Assembly: GCF_024713945.1 (NCBI RefSeq)
Contig: NC_134680.1
Coordinates: 2,132,001 to 2,196,000, forward strand
Origin: Dermatophagoides farinae
Lineage: Eukaryota; Arthropoda; Arachnida; Sarcoptiformes; Pyroglyphidae
Length of the DNA stretch: 64,000 nt
Direction of reading: 5' to 3'
Position numbers and translations under genes: made by a program. The stretch's first letter is position 1; every line of letters starts with the position of its first letter. Shown piece by piece: positions 38,505 to 51,590 of this stretch. The notes below the pieces were generated by a model. The model was given only the letters and a program-made list of their open reading frames with translations. It did no database searches and was not told the origin of the DNA.

Positions 38505-40824
38505 GGCAAAGGAAATTCCTGTTGTAAAATCAATTCACTTATGATTATGACGATGTTTTTTTTTGTTCATTGAATGAAACAAAAAGATAAAACAAATTTA
38601 AAATTCTTGTTAAAATAATTCTTATATTCATTTTATTATCTAAATTTTTTTGTTTTCTGTTCACCAAAACAAAAATTTCGTTCAATGAAATGTGGAAACA
38701 CTAACCACACTAACCTCATGTTATTATTATTCGATTATTCATAATGAATACAAAATTATTCGAATCATCATCATCATCATCATTAGAATTGAAAAAAAAG
38801 AAAATTATGTTTATGTTTATTTATTTTGGAAAAAAAAATTTTAAAAAAATTTATTTATTCGGCACGTTCATCATCACATTTTATTATAAATTCATTTCAT
38901 TTCCAAGAGATTCAATTATTTTTAAAAATAGAATAAAATAAAATAGAATAGAGAAAAAAAATGTTTACTCCAAAAAGTTGGAACAGAATGCCAAAAAAAA
39001 AAAAAAAAAAATTCTTGCATCCTCATCCATATATGATGTATATGAACAATGTATGTCAAAAATATGTTTTGGAAATGAAATTAATTTGACGAATTTTATC
39101 TTTCAACAACAACAACAACAACAACAAAACTACAATAATAATTTGGCCTATAGCATAAAATTCGATTTCCATTGCTGAATTGTATGCAAAAATTGTCACT
39201 GAAAAAATTAACTCTTTTTTTTTGCATTTAAAACTTCAACGTGTGTACGTGTGTATGTTCCGTCATTATCATCATTATCAACATTATTCTGTAGTTGTTT
39301 ACAATGTTTGTGTGTGTGTGTGTGTGTATTTGTCGATTTTTTTTTCTTTCATTTCAAATTTTAAATTTAAATAATGATGTCATTCATTGGAAAAAAAAAC
39401 AACACACATCGATGGTAAATCTTTTTGGTTCTGTTGACTGAGAAAAAAAAAGAATAAAATTAATTTCGTTGTTATTTTTTTTTCTCTCGCCTAATTAAAA
39501 AAAAGAAAAACAACAAACAACCTACGAATTACATGAAATTAAAGAGAAAAAAAAATCTCATCCAATGAATGAATTTTAGTAGTAAACAGGAAACAAAAAC
39601 TATAATTATAATCAACAGCAGCCACCATTACATTGAAACCAGTGAACACAATTTTTGAGCTTTATACTCAAAGAGAGAATGAAAAGAAAATATTATGTCT
39701 ATAATGGCTATCAAGAGACCAAGAATAGAGAATTTCTATTTGGTCATTGGTTGTTTGAAAACAACGAAACAAACAAACAAACAAACAAAAAACCTTTATA
39801 CAACCTTTAACCAAACCATAGTGGAATTCATTAGGTAATAAATGAGTTTTCAGTAAGCAATTTTTTTTTCTTCGTCGTCGTCGTCGTCAATTTCCAATAA
39901 CTCCATCCGCGAATGGTTGTTAATTGACTTTTTTCCATGTATTCAACTGAACAAAATTGCACATTTTTTCCATGAATTATGAAGAATTGTAGAATTCAAA
40001 TTTTTTTTTGTTGTTGTTCTATAGAATCTAGATTTATAAATGATATGATTCGATGGAATTACTGAATCAATCATTTTTAATTCAAGTTAATCTAATTAAT
40101 CTTTGATTTTCATTTAATAATTTGAATTTTATATGAACAAATACACACAAATATACACGATATAATCATAGATCATAGGTGAACAGAAAAAAAACATCAA
40201 AGAACAAAAAGAAAAAAATCAATTAATATTATTGAGTATAACACCGGTAGAAAAAAAACCTGGTTTCCTCGTTGCAGACACACACACACACACACACAAT
40301 CAATCAACCTTGACCGATACCGACATTAACAACGAATACGGTTATTCTGTATCTGTAACAATGTGTATGTGTGACGTATATCGAAGAAAAACAATCGATT
40401 TGCTGGAAAAAAAATTACCTTTAAAAAAATGCCCGGCTTCAATTGCTACACAATCATTATCAGTAGACCATAACCGACAGTATTCGTCAATATTCTTGCA
40501 CGGAATTTTTTTTTTTTTGTTACCATTTTATCACCAATGCTAGTGCGAGTGAAAGTGAAGGGAAGGAAAAATCCCATTCATTTTCATAAATAATTAAATG
40601 ATAATAATTGATTGGAATCGTAAAAAGGACAAATTGTGTAAAGATAATGAGAACACAACCTACCACCACCACCACCACCACCATCAATACTACTACTACG
40701 TGGCAAGACAAACAAAATCAAAATAATCTCAAAATACAATTGTGAAAAGAAAGAGAAAAAAAAAATCGAATCAATCAATCAATAAATCAAATATATATGG
40801 TCAACACGTATATAAAAATGTAAA

Positions 40825-41050
40825 ACGTTTTTTGTGTTTAATGACTAAAATCTCCAAAACTATTGGACCGATTGATTTGAAATTTTCATCCAACGTTGTA
40901 TACGAATTGAATGGAAAGAATATAGACACAAATTAGAGATTATCTATGGATAACATACCAGTAAGAGATAAAAAAAAACAGTTTTGTTTTTGGATAATCG
41001 CGCCTTCTGCTGGACACAAAAGCAACCATAGTGAGTCATAGCAATGCAAA
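40825..41050. mobile_element. Possible dispersed-repeat fragment
   Basis: A non-simple stretch in the gene-poor region contains ACTATTGGACCGATTGATTT followed by TGAAATTTTCATCC, and about 100 nt on CGCGCCTTCTGCTGGACAC. Phrases of this kind (a 'TTGGACCGATT..GAAATTT' block and a 'GCGCC.TCTGCTGG' block) recur, in my recollection, in transposon-derived repeats of many invertebrates. No terminal repeats or TSD are visible, so class and borders are unknown. Confidence 0.35.
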
Positions 41051-42380
41051 AAGTTTTCTGATGGACGGCTAATGGAATTCAATCATCATCATTTGTTTTT
41101 GTTTTTTTTTTTAGTTAACAAAAAAATGTATAATAACATCAATGAATTGATAAAATAACAACAAAAAAAAGAGAGAAAAATTTCAAATTTTTAATATCAT
41201 TATCGAAAATCATCATCTTCAGTATACTTTATGATTACTAACATTGACATTCAATTTGAATTATAATGCATACGATGTTTTTTTTTTGAAGGTCATGTGT
41301 CAACAAATTTGCATTTCCCATTTCTGATGATGGCGATGGTAATGATGAATGTTTGATGAAAAACATATTGCACATCATACAATGGACATTCAAATCGATC
41401 ACACAGACACACACACACATTACATACATACACTTTTTAACGTGGTTTAAGTACATAGAATCAATATAGCCAACAATAAAATCGAAATCATCCAGATCAT
41501 CGTATATGACAATTGTGAAAATATTTGGCAATAGCAACAATGATGATCTGCAATATGTAACTTTATCATATTTATTTAGAAAATTTACAGACAGTAAGGA
41601 TGGGCTCAAATTTTTCTTTTTTTTTCATTATCATCATCATCATCATCATCATCGATTTGGTGGTAGGGTATTGATGGATCGATGATAATAGAAATATTAG
41701 ATGAGAAAAAAAAATCATACATCCTTGTGGATTGAGATCGACCGATCGATTGAACTATGTACACATAACATAATATATAACCGAATGATGATGAACGCCT
41801 AGCCGATAAATATATATATAACTGTATTAATATCAATATATATATATGGTCATCATTGTGTAGATTATGAACGAGCTAAATAAAAATCAAAGAAAGAATT
41901 CCAATAATCAATAATTCCTATTTTTTTTTCTTTAGTAATAATAACCATAACCATATAATTATTAGCATTGAATTAGGATTTTTAATTTCAATGATGATGA
42001 ACAAAATGATGAAAATATATGATATCAAAAGTAAAAAAAAAATAGAAATAGAAATATTACTTTTTATCTTTGAATCGATTGGATTTTTATCTATCCGATA
42101 AATAAAAACAATGACAATAAAAGAAAAAAAATAAATAATAAAGAATGGATGAAAGAAATTTGTCGAAAATTTTTCCGGTCAATATTACGAAATTTGCGTT
42201 GTTTGATGATGATGATGATGATGATTTTGTTCCATGGTACAATTGTCAATTAATCACTAATCATAAAGTCTTTAGGTCCATTAGTTTTGTGATGAGAAAA
42301 AAATGACCATCACTATCATCAATGGATTTTATTTTTTTTTTTCGGTGGAAAAAAACTCATCCAGTGTTTTTTCATTTCAT
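41051..42380. other. Intergenic, downstream of XRCC1
   Basis: No gene is recognised. It contains CA, CAT/ATG and TATA-type runs. A 123-codon minus frame at 41238-41609 resembles nothing I know. An AATAAA on the minus strand at 42333-42328 is the probable XRCC1 poly(A) signal. Confidence 0.55.
42328..42333 (-). promoter_or_regulatory. Probable poly(A) signal of XRCC1
   Basis: AATAAA on the minus strand, about 48 nt after the stop codon. Given the AT richness this hexamer is common by chance. Confidence 0.35.
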
Positions 42381-44963
42381 TTACTCTTCGCCATCATCAT
42401 CATCATCATCTTCAGTTTCAAGATCATAAATAATATCGCTATCATAATCAGCATTTGCCACAATATTTTTCTTATTCGTCTCCATCACCATTTTCATTGA
42501 TGTAGCAGCAGTTTGTTTGTTATTGATGTACGGCCGTTGTTCATCAGTAAAATTTTGACCATCATCTTTTCGGTTCTTTGTTCTGTTAATATTAATACTA
42601 TTTGTATTATTATTATGGGTAGCTTTATTGTTACGGCCATTGAAATCTTTATCATCAACATCATCACTATCGTTATCGTCATCATTTCCAATAAACTTTC
42701 CCAACAAATAGCTAATATATATTGAAAAAAAAACAATAATAACATAAAATATAGTGCTAGAATATTTGTGCCTTTTGTACAATTTAAGAAAGAAAAAATG
42801 AAATGAAATGAACAAAATCAAAGAATAATACAAACACAGAAACAGACAAAAAAAACGATCAAATACAAATCGAATGATCAATTACTCAGTGAGAAAAAAG
42901 TGGATAATAAATAGAGAGATAAAAAATCACAAAAAAACATCAATTCTTTCTCAAGAATAATAATTTAAAAAATCCTTTTTTAAACAAATCATTATAATGA
43001 CAGCTTACTTACTTTCGCCATGATAAACGTTTACGTTGATCATATGAATCATTAATCCATTGTTCTCGAACAATTTTTCCACCAAGATGATTAACTTGTC
43101 GATATTTTGGTGTATTTTCAAATGCACATCTACGATATAGTCGATTTAAATTAAGATATTATATTATTTCAGGAAATAATAGAAGGGTGAAAAAATAAGA
43201 ACAAAAAAAACAAAACAAAATGAATTAAGAACCAAATTTAAATAAATTGAAAAAGTCGATTCTTGATTCAATATACAATGATAATTAAGAAAAATATAAT
43301 GAAAACAACAAGATCACGTCGTAAACGATGAAAGAAAGTAAAATCTCATTAAAAGAAATACTTACATTAAATGCGTACAATTTGAATTCCATTCCGGTTT
43401 ATAATGAGCACCCATTGCTAATGCTTTCTGTTTTAATTCCATACGAATTGGATTCTGATATCCACTCAATACAAAAACAACATTATCGAATAATTTTTCA
43501 AATGGTTTTTTAATCTTTTTCGTTGGCTTTATCTTTATCGATGATTGTTGTTGTTGAACATCATCATCATTATGATTACGTTTTTTGCCTGCTTTTGTTG
43601 ATGATGTTGATGTCGATGGTTTAGATAATTGTTCAATGACATTAACATTTTTATTATTACCATCATCATCATTTAATGGTAATGTTTTGAGATTTGGCTT
43701 AATTTCTGCCGATAATTTTGATAATGATGACATTTTGCTATCAATATTTTGTTTATTTGAATCGATCGTCGTAACGTTTGAATTAGATTGTTGTTGTTGC
43801 TTCTGATGTTGTTGTTTCAATTTTGAATGATCGAAATTCATTGCAAAATATTCATCATCAACCATGGTCAATTTGTTGTCAAAAAATTTAAATTTCTTCA
43901 TCCATAATGGTTTCTTTTTTCCATCATCATCATCATCATCAACATCATGAACAGCATCAGCACTATCACTATTTTTATGTTCTTGAAATTGTTGACCATA
44001 AATTTTTATACTGGCTATACCATAACAGATATTCTACATAAATATCAAAAGAATGAAACATTAAAAAATATATATCACTTTATCGATGAAATTTTAAAAA
44101 TTTTCTCAATAAAAAAGATCAAATACCTTATTGTATGGCTGTGAACAGACACATTTGATAAATTTACATGGTAATGATCGTGAGGTGGACATGAATTGTT
44201 TAGTTGTAAATTTGAATCGTTCATTTTGATTGTTGAATGATTGTTTCCGACAATTTGATGGTAATTGTGAAGAAAATACTGGTAACAGGACCTGTTAATA
44301 ATAACCATGAAAGCAGAAAAATGAAAAAAAATTCAAAGAATAATGAAATGGAATGAGAATTGCTATTTTTTTCCGTTGGTGATGCTGGTTATTATTATAT
44401 TCATTATAACGAAGCTAATTTTTCGTTTTTTTTTTTTTTTTTTTTGATTAATAGTTTAGATTTTCTTTCACAATAATGATTTTGGCTAATATCGATTACG
44501 AATACATCATTATATTATTATTATTATTGGTGATGAATACCTTAAAATCATTTGAATCGCCCGTTGTTGATGAAAATATTTCGATAAATGCTGAACAATC
44601 ATTTTTTATTTCAATCATATCAATTATTGCTTGTTCACATAGTTCAATGATTATCCAACAATAATCTGACCAATGCTTACATTTCCATGATGATGGTGAT
44701 GAATCGTTGTTATCATCAACGATGTTCAATAAATTACGAGATGGATATTTCTGTAAGTGAAAAAAAGAAAATAGTTTGAATGTCAAAAAAAAAACAAATT
44801 ATTGTCATGATAAGAATCAAGAATTGTTGAGTTTTACACTATTTTTGGAGACCAGAAGTGAATAAAAAAAGAGATAGAAAGAAAAATATAAATACTAAAC
44901 TTAACATACATGACTTTCACTGGAAAAACTTTTGATTGATGATAATTTTATCAATGAACTCAT
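42381..44963 (-). CDS. XRCC1: XRCC1, single-strand-break repair scaffold, single-BRCT form
   Basis: Nuclear scaffold of base-excision and single-strand-break repair that recruits Pol beta, PARP and end-processing enzymes. Exons (minus): 44963-44910, 44750-44541, 44291-44127, 44033-43366, 43129-43013, 42711-42381; 514 aa, all phases close. Residues 1 to about 150 form the XRCC1 N-terminal domain, with IKNDCSAFIEI and KCVCSQPYNK. A low-complexity linker follows, with a basic KKRNH..KPTKKIKKP segment that could be a nuclear signal. BRCT1 spans about 321-405 (NVVFVLSGYQNP, THLICAFENTPKYRQV, GGKIVREQWIND). The protein then ends in an acidic tail with YDSDIIYDLETEDDDDDD. The second BRCT, which binds DNA ligase III in vertebrates, is absent. 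The start ATG lies in family-like register: 18 codons, then a GTATGT donor. Confidence 0.92.
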
Positions 44964-45964
44964 GCCTATTTTCGTTGCTTCTTGGGAGAGTGATGCACTA
45001 AGTTCTAACAACAACGACAATATTCTTTCCGATTTGATTCGATGATGATGATGATGATGGTGAAAAAACAAAGATTTGTTTGGATCAAGTTTTATTCGAA
45101 TGTGTCATGTGTGAACAACACAAACTACTTTGATTGGATTTGTGAATTTTCTTCTGTGCTATTTTTTTCCGATAACATAATCAAGAACAACAATAACAAA
45201 AACAACAACAACAACAGAATTAAAATCGCAATAAATATAAGGATTATAGAAATTTGATTTCGTTAGATTTTTTTGCTTTATTTATTTTTTTTCGGATGAA
45301 TTTCGAAGACAATTTTCGAATGCGCCTGGAAAAAAATTTATAATCGGCTACATACACATTACTGAGTATGGTTGTGTCGTAATATTTTTTAAAGAGAATT
45401 TTATTTTATTTTTCTCTCTCTTTCTCTCACTGTTTGTGTATGTGTTGTATGTGATTAAACACACAGATGACATCAGACATTTGAATTTAATTTTCAAACA
45501 CATTCTACTCCTCCAACAACCATAAATAAATTTAAGATTTAAGAATTTTTTCTCTCTGTCTCTTTCTCTGATAAAATCAATTTAAATATTAAAAATAATG
45601 TACAAACAAATCAATTTAAAACGTTTACATTATTATCATATTAAAGAAAAATGATGATGATGATGTAGTGATGGTGATCAACAATTGAACAATCATACAA
45701 AGTACACGTTATCATAAGGAGAGAAAAAAAACAGCCATCTTTCAATAGATTATTGCATCAGCAATTTAAATAAATGTCACCTATTTTTTTGTTCATAATT
45801 ATAACAAAAAACTAACTTATTATCTGTACACATAATCATCATCATTGTCATCGTAATTCATTCAAGCATATCATCATAATAATAACCGGATTTTTCAAAT
45901 GTCATATATTTCTTATTTGCATTTACGGTGCTAAAGTATTGAAATTATTTTTAAAATTTATTAA
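44964..45964. promoter_or_regulatory. Divergent intergenic region between XRCC1 and ERO1
   Basis: Exactly 1 kb separates the two start codons, so promoters for both genes (or one shared bidirectional promoter) should lie here. It contains ATG/GATGAT, CAA and CTCT runs. No TATA box, initiator or other element could be assigned. Confidence 0.45.
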
Positions 45965-47952
45965 ATGTATATGGCCACATATAATGGTAATGAAAAAAAA
46001 ACAATGAAAAATAAAACGACAAACGGATTTTCATCAAATACCACGACAACAACAATGACCACAACAAAAAAAGATGGTGTGAATGTGGTGAAATCTTTCT
46101 GTACTAAAATGAAAAATTATTCGACAAAAATTCCCTGGAAAATTTTACTTATATCATCAGTGATTTTAATCTGTGCATTATTATTCCATTATTATGATCT
46201 ATTATTATTCACGAATGTTCAACAAACAAATGATGATCAAATTATCAAAAAAATTCCCACTACTGAGTCAATGATAAAAAATTCAAGAAAAAAACAAAAA
46301 CCGCAACAACAACATAGTCAGGCGACAAGTGCAACAAAAAGAACCATTCAAGATGATTATGATCCCGATGCTATGGTACGATTCATTGATAATGTTCTCA
46401 ATTCCACATTGGATGATTTTGCGACCATCGAAAACATTACGGTTAATTTGACGGAATTATCAAGATTTAATAATAATCATTTTGCACCAAGAATATTATC
46501 ATTAGTTAAATTGAATCCATTCAAATTTGTTAAATTTAATCTGAAACGACATTGTTTTCTATGGCCGGATACATTTTCCTGTACAAAAATGTATGTTTTT
46601 GTTATTATTCTATGATTCATTTAGAATTTAATCATTTTCACTTTTTTCTTATTAGTGGATGTAATATTAAATTCTGTGACCGATCGGAATTGCCCAAAGA
46701 ATATCTTGGTAAGTTTGACCTGTTTCATTCGATTCGAATTCTTGTTTTAACAAATTCGAAATTATTTTTTTCCAAATAGTTTTAGATGAAAATTGTCCAA
46801 CTAATTCACCAAAAGAATTATCGAAATTAGATCAAACATTACAACAGAATAATGTACATGAGTTAAACCGTCTTTTCGAATGTAGTCGTGATGATAGTGA
46901 ACAATCACAATATTATGATCTTGTATTGAATCCTGAACGTTTTACAGGTATGTTTTTATAATCAATCATTATTTTTTTTCATTTATTGACCATAAAAAAT
47001 CCTATAGGATATGATGGTAATCAAATATGGAGAGCTATTTATGAAGAGAATTGTTTTTCAATGAAAAAACAGCAACAAAATAATATATTAACATTGATGA
47101 ATTCGAATAATAATAATATTGGTTGCTATGAAGAACGTTTTTTCTATCGTATCATCTCCGGTTTACATACATCCATTACAATACATCTAACAGCTATACA
47201 TCATAAATTTGAAAATCATTTTGGTCCAAATCCAAAAGATTATTTTAAACGTTTCTATGGTAATAATAATGTGAATAATGAGTATGCTTTTATTCAATTT
47301 TTAATTAATTTGAATTATTTTTCTTTTTAAAAAAAGGTCATAATGATTACCTTAAAAATCTATTCCTTACATATCTGATTGAATTACGTGCATTATTTCG
47401 AATTCAACCATATTTATTGAATAAAATTCAATGGAATTTAATTGGTGATCAGGTACAGGCTAAAGATGCCATTAATGCTTTGTTTAGCACTGAAAGGTAA
47501 ATGTGAATTTGTTATTTGTCTAACAATAATTACAATTGTTTTGTTTCACACCCTCTAGATTATTTCGATGGCATTTTGATGAAAAATTATTATTTAAACG
47601 TCAACCAATTGCTGAACAACTAGGTTATGTATTCAATAATATAACATTCAATATAATGGATTGTATATCCTGTGACAAATGTCGTCTTTGGGGTAAAGTA
47701 CAAACGAATGGTCTTGGTACAGCATTCAAAATAATGTTAACAAAAGATATTGAAAAATTACGTTTAAGTCATCATGAAATTACATGTCTATTGAATGCTG
47801 TTAGCCGATTATCATTTAGTATTACACAGGTGGCTAATTTTCGTGACATATTTGAACGTGAACGTTTAACCGGTACAAATTTCAAAGAAAAAATGGACAA
47901 TAATTTTGCCAGTGGTGGTGGTGGTGGTAGATTTGTTGATTTTATAAAATAA
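45965..47952 (+). CDS. ERO1: ERO1, endoplasmic reticulum oxidoreductin, membrane-anchored form
   Basis: FAD-dependent ER oxidase that re-oxidises protein disulfide isomerase and passes electrons to oxygen. Exons: 45965-46590, 46656-46708, 46780-46947, 47008-47259, 47337-47496, 47559-47952; 550 aa. Introns are 60-77 nt. The exon-4 end was placed at TATG|GTAATA because the later donor at 47282 puts a stop in frame. Residues about 57-78 form one hydrophobic helix, suggesting a type II anchor in place of a cleaved signal. Shuttle cysteines are kept (Cys206-x4-Cys211-x4-Cys216), as are the active-site cysteines (Cys455-x2-Cys458-x2-Cys461, in DCISCDKCRLWGK). LNPERFTGYDG, IYEENCF, RIISGLHTSI and TYLIELRAL are family signatures. 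The N-terminal CxC..CxC cysteines before the RFNN segment are missing. An alternative start lies at 45971. Confidence 0.93.
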
Positions 47953-50613
47953 AATCAATACTACCATTATCAATGATTATTATTTTAATATGAATTGAAA
48001 AAAAATGTGATTTAATTTTTATTTTGAATTTTTATTTATATTTATCATCGCAATAACTCTATTTTTTTTTTTTTTTTGTTTCAATTCACATACAACACAA
48101 AATATTTTACGAATGAGTTGCTTAAATTCTTCTTTCTTTTTTTTTTTTTTTTTTTGTTCACAACAATACAACTCTATCTATCTCTTATTATTCATCAATT
48201 TTACTTGTGATTTTTCACCAATAAAAATCGAGAATCCCTTGACCACATTTTTTCTTTTCATCCATGAAATGATGATAAATTGATGAATTTTTCATTTTGT
48301 TTTTTATTTCATTTGGTTTCATTGTTCATATTTCACATCGATAGATGTCAGTAGAATTTGTTTACCTCAATATATGGAATATAAACTGTTGCCACCTGGA
48401 CGATGTCAACATTGTAGATATAGTCAATTATATTGAATGTATTTGATTTACAGTTATGCTTCGATTTATACATGAAAAAAATGTCTTAACAATGAAGATA
48501 TCCACTCGATTAAATGTTTAACAGCAGCCATAAGTCTTTATATCAATCTAGGTACCACTGTATTATGTGAATGTTGTTATTTTGTTATAAATCAAAAAAA
48601 AATCCATCATCAAAATTGGAAAAGAGTGAGAAACAAAAAAATGGTATCCAATTGATGCACATGTATTTTGTGCATTCCCTTTGTAATTCAATATATTGCA
48701 AATGGTTTCATATTGCGCATATTCCAACATTTTTGTTGTTATTATTTTCATTTTCAAGACAATTTAAGAAATTTTTTTGCGTTTGTTTTTATATTTTCTG
48801 AAAATCAGTGTCTAACTAATATGGTTACGTGTTATGTGATGATCATACCATGATATCATAATCATCATCATCATCATCATCATCATAATGATTCTTGATT
48901 GATCATCATCAACATCATTCCTTCGATTTGCCTTGATATTACGAATCATCATTTAGTATATATATAGTTTGGCAAGAGAAAAACTACACAAATGTATGTA
49001 TTTTATTTATTCATTCATATATTTTGTTTGTTGAATGATTTAGTTTTTTTTCTCATTTTGTTTCTTTGTCATTTCGATTTTTAGCTATCATCATTATCAA
49101 TATTATTATTATTATTACTACTGCTCCTGCTACTTCTGCATATATGTTCCTATGTGTTGTGTTATAAATATATTAATTTTTAAGCGATAATTGATATTTG
49201 AGCTATAAGAAAAAAATTTTTTTTTTGTGTACAAAGCACATTTACATCACTGTTGTTCAACAAACAACATTCCCGATTATTTTTTATTTTCGAATATTAT
49301 AATTATTCATGTGTGCTTGTGTGTGTGTATGTGTATGTGTATTGATTCATCAATCGAATAGTGAATAATAAAAAGATTTATATTCAATCAATAAGTATTT
49401 TGACAACGATTTATAATCATATCTTGACGATTTTCAATCAATCCATAATCATCATCATCACGTTTATTAAGGTTTGTATTTTGTGTGTGTGTAAGAATAA
49501 TAAAAAATTTTCATTTTCTTATTTCATTTCTTTTTCGGGTATTCAATCTTATTTTTCTGTTTTTTTTTATTTCGATGATTTGATCAATACGATTATCATC
49601 ATCATTGTTGTTGTCATCATCATCAATCGTGTTTTGTTTACATAAATCAAGACACCAAACATACAACACCATATATAATGATCGATGTACCAATATAAAA
49701 AGAAAATGATGATGTTTTTTAACGATTGATGATGATGATGTACCTGAAAAAATTTTTAAATTTTTTCCCTTTGCATTGAGGAAATTGTTTATGTGAATTT
49801 ATTTTATTTTATTTTTTACTTTACAGTTTGTTTCTAATGAGGTTAGGTTTTTAAGAAAAAAAAATTTATTTCTGAATTTTCAATTTGAAAATTAATTTTA
49901 TTTTTTGGCTTCGGAAGATATTCGTTTTTTTCTCTCTCTCTCTCTTATGTTCATTGATTAAATGTTAATCGATTCGATTCGATTTTTTTTATTACTTTCT
50001 CATATATGAAAAATTGATGATAATAAGAAGCACAACTGTGTATATTTGATAAGATAAATTAGTGTTTCACATTGATGATTGTGAAACAACGATGATGACA
50101 AGTTGATTTTCAATTGTCAGTCAGAGAAAAAAAAAGAAATGTAAAAATCATTATCAATATAACTAGCCATAAGTTTTTTTTTTTTGGTTGGTTGGTTGTT
50201 TTCAATTTTTTTTTTCGCTTGCTCATATCACTTTGAGTGTTTTGAGTTTGATAAGATTTCCATTTAGCAGTGAGGAAAGAAAAATTTTTTTTTTCTGTTT
50301 TACCCATTCATTCATTAACGGTACAAAAATTTAAGTTCATTTTTTTTCTCTCTTGTTTGTTTTAATTAAAGTTTTTTTTTTGTTTATTTTTTCGTTTGTT
50401 TTAAACTTTCATTTTTTTTTTGTCGTACCAATTGATAATATTGATCATTCATAATAATAATAATTATTTATGAACAATAATCACTAATTTTGTCTTTTTT
50501 TTGCTTTCTTTATCTTTTTTATTTTGTACCAAACGCAGACAATTTTCAATTTTTTCCAATAGATCATTTGAAGCAACAAAAAAAATTGAAATAAATAAAC
50601 AATTGTGAACAAC
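47953..50613. other. Intergenic between ERO1 and PGRMC-like gene
   Basis: No coding exon is recognised. It holds T-rich tracts, CAT/ATG runs and TG runs. An AATAAA overlaps the ERO1 stop (47948-47953). The segment before 50614 is a pyrimidine-rich likely promoter/5' UTR of the next gene. Confidence 0.55.
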
Positions 50614-51590
50614 ATGTCAACCGAATCGAAAGCTGATGTTCGTACAGAACAGCCTCAACAACAACAACAACAACAACAACCAAAACAACAGCAACAACAA
50701 AGTGGTTCAGCAATGGATGTATTGAATTTTACAAATACCATATTGGCCATTTTGATTGTTTATGTTTTGTATAAATTATTTGGAACGAAAAAAAGTATTT
50801 GCTAGAATTGAATTGTCAATAATTATTTCGGAGTGTTTCGAGTTTAATGAATTTTTTTTTATTATTATTGTTAAACAAAACAGAAAATGATGAACGTGAA
50901 CGATTTCGATTACCGGATCCATTACCTAAACATGATATGACATTGGATGAATTACGACGTTATGATGGCACTGCACCGGATAAACGTGTATGCATCGCTA
51001 TATTAGGTCGTGTTTATGATTGTACAAAAGGTTATGATTATTATGGCCCCGGTGGTGCTTATTCTACATTTGCCGGTCGTGATGCAAGTCGTGCATTGGC
51101 TAAATTTGATGTGATGGCCGTCAAAGATGAATGGGATGATATTACCGATTTAGATCAGAATGAATTATCATCCGTTATGGAATGGAATGAACAATTTCAG
51201 GAAAAATATGATTATGTTGGCCGTCTAGTACGATCCAAAGAGGAGATATTAGAACGTGCCGATTTTGAAGAAGATTTAGATGTCCATAATGGAGCACAAC
51301 AACAACAACAGCAGCAGAAATCATCAACAAAAACTCATAAACAACAACAATCATCAACAATAACCGATGATGATGAAATTGAAGTCATCAATAGCAGTGA
51401 ACAAGAATCAAATAATGGTAATATGGGTATTACAGAAACGATTGGTAAAAAAGTTTCATTTTTAGATGCCAAACACAACGATGATGATGATGAAAAGAAA
51501 TTGTCCGAATCATCCGATGAAATTGAAGTGATTGAATCAGCAGCAGCAGCAGTAGCAGCAACAATAACAACGACGACTACCAAGCAATAA
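50614..51590 (+). CDS. PGRMC: PGRMC/MAPR-type haem-binding membrane protein
   Basis: Membrane-associated progesterone receptor component family: a cytochrome-b5-fold protein of the ER and other membranes that binds haem and partners with P450 enzymes. Exons 50614-50794 and 50884-51590; 295 aa. Start: the first ATG in frame (AACATGT, A at -3). Residues 1-33 are Gln-rich, and about 39-57 form a single transmembrane helix. The b5-like domain spans about 77-175 with LRRYDG, VYDCTKG, YYGPGGAYSTFAGRDASRA and KYDYVGRL. Tyr120 is the equivalent of the haem-ligating Tyr113 of human PGRMC1. The acidic, Gln-rich C-terminal tail (about 110 residues) is much longer than the human one and contains DEIEVI twice. 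PGRMC1 versus PGRMC2 cannot be decided; arthropods usually have a single member. Confidence 0.92.

Noticed and set aside
40232-40543. 103-codon plus-strand frame with THTHTH
   Set aside because: Built around a CA repeat; no recognisable domain or neighbouring exons.
41238-41609. 123-codon minus-strand frame
   Set aside because: No family resemblance, no splice context, and part of it is a CA-repeat translation.
47260-47330. Longer ERO1 exon 4 ending at the GTATGC donor (47282)
   Set aside because: The resulting phase reads into a stop at once in exon 5; the TATG|GTAATA donor gives a continuous family-like protein.
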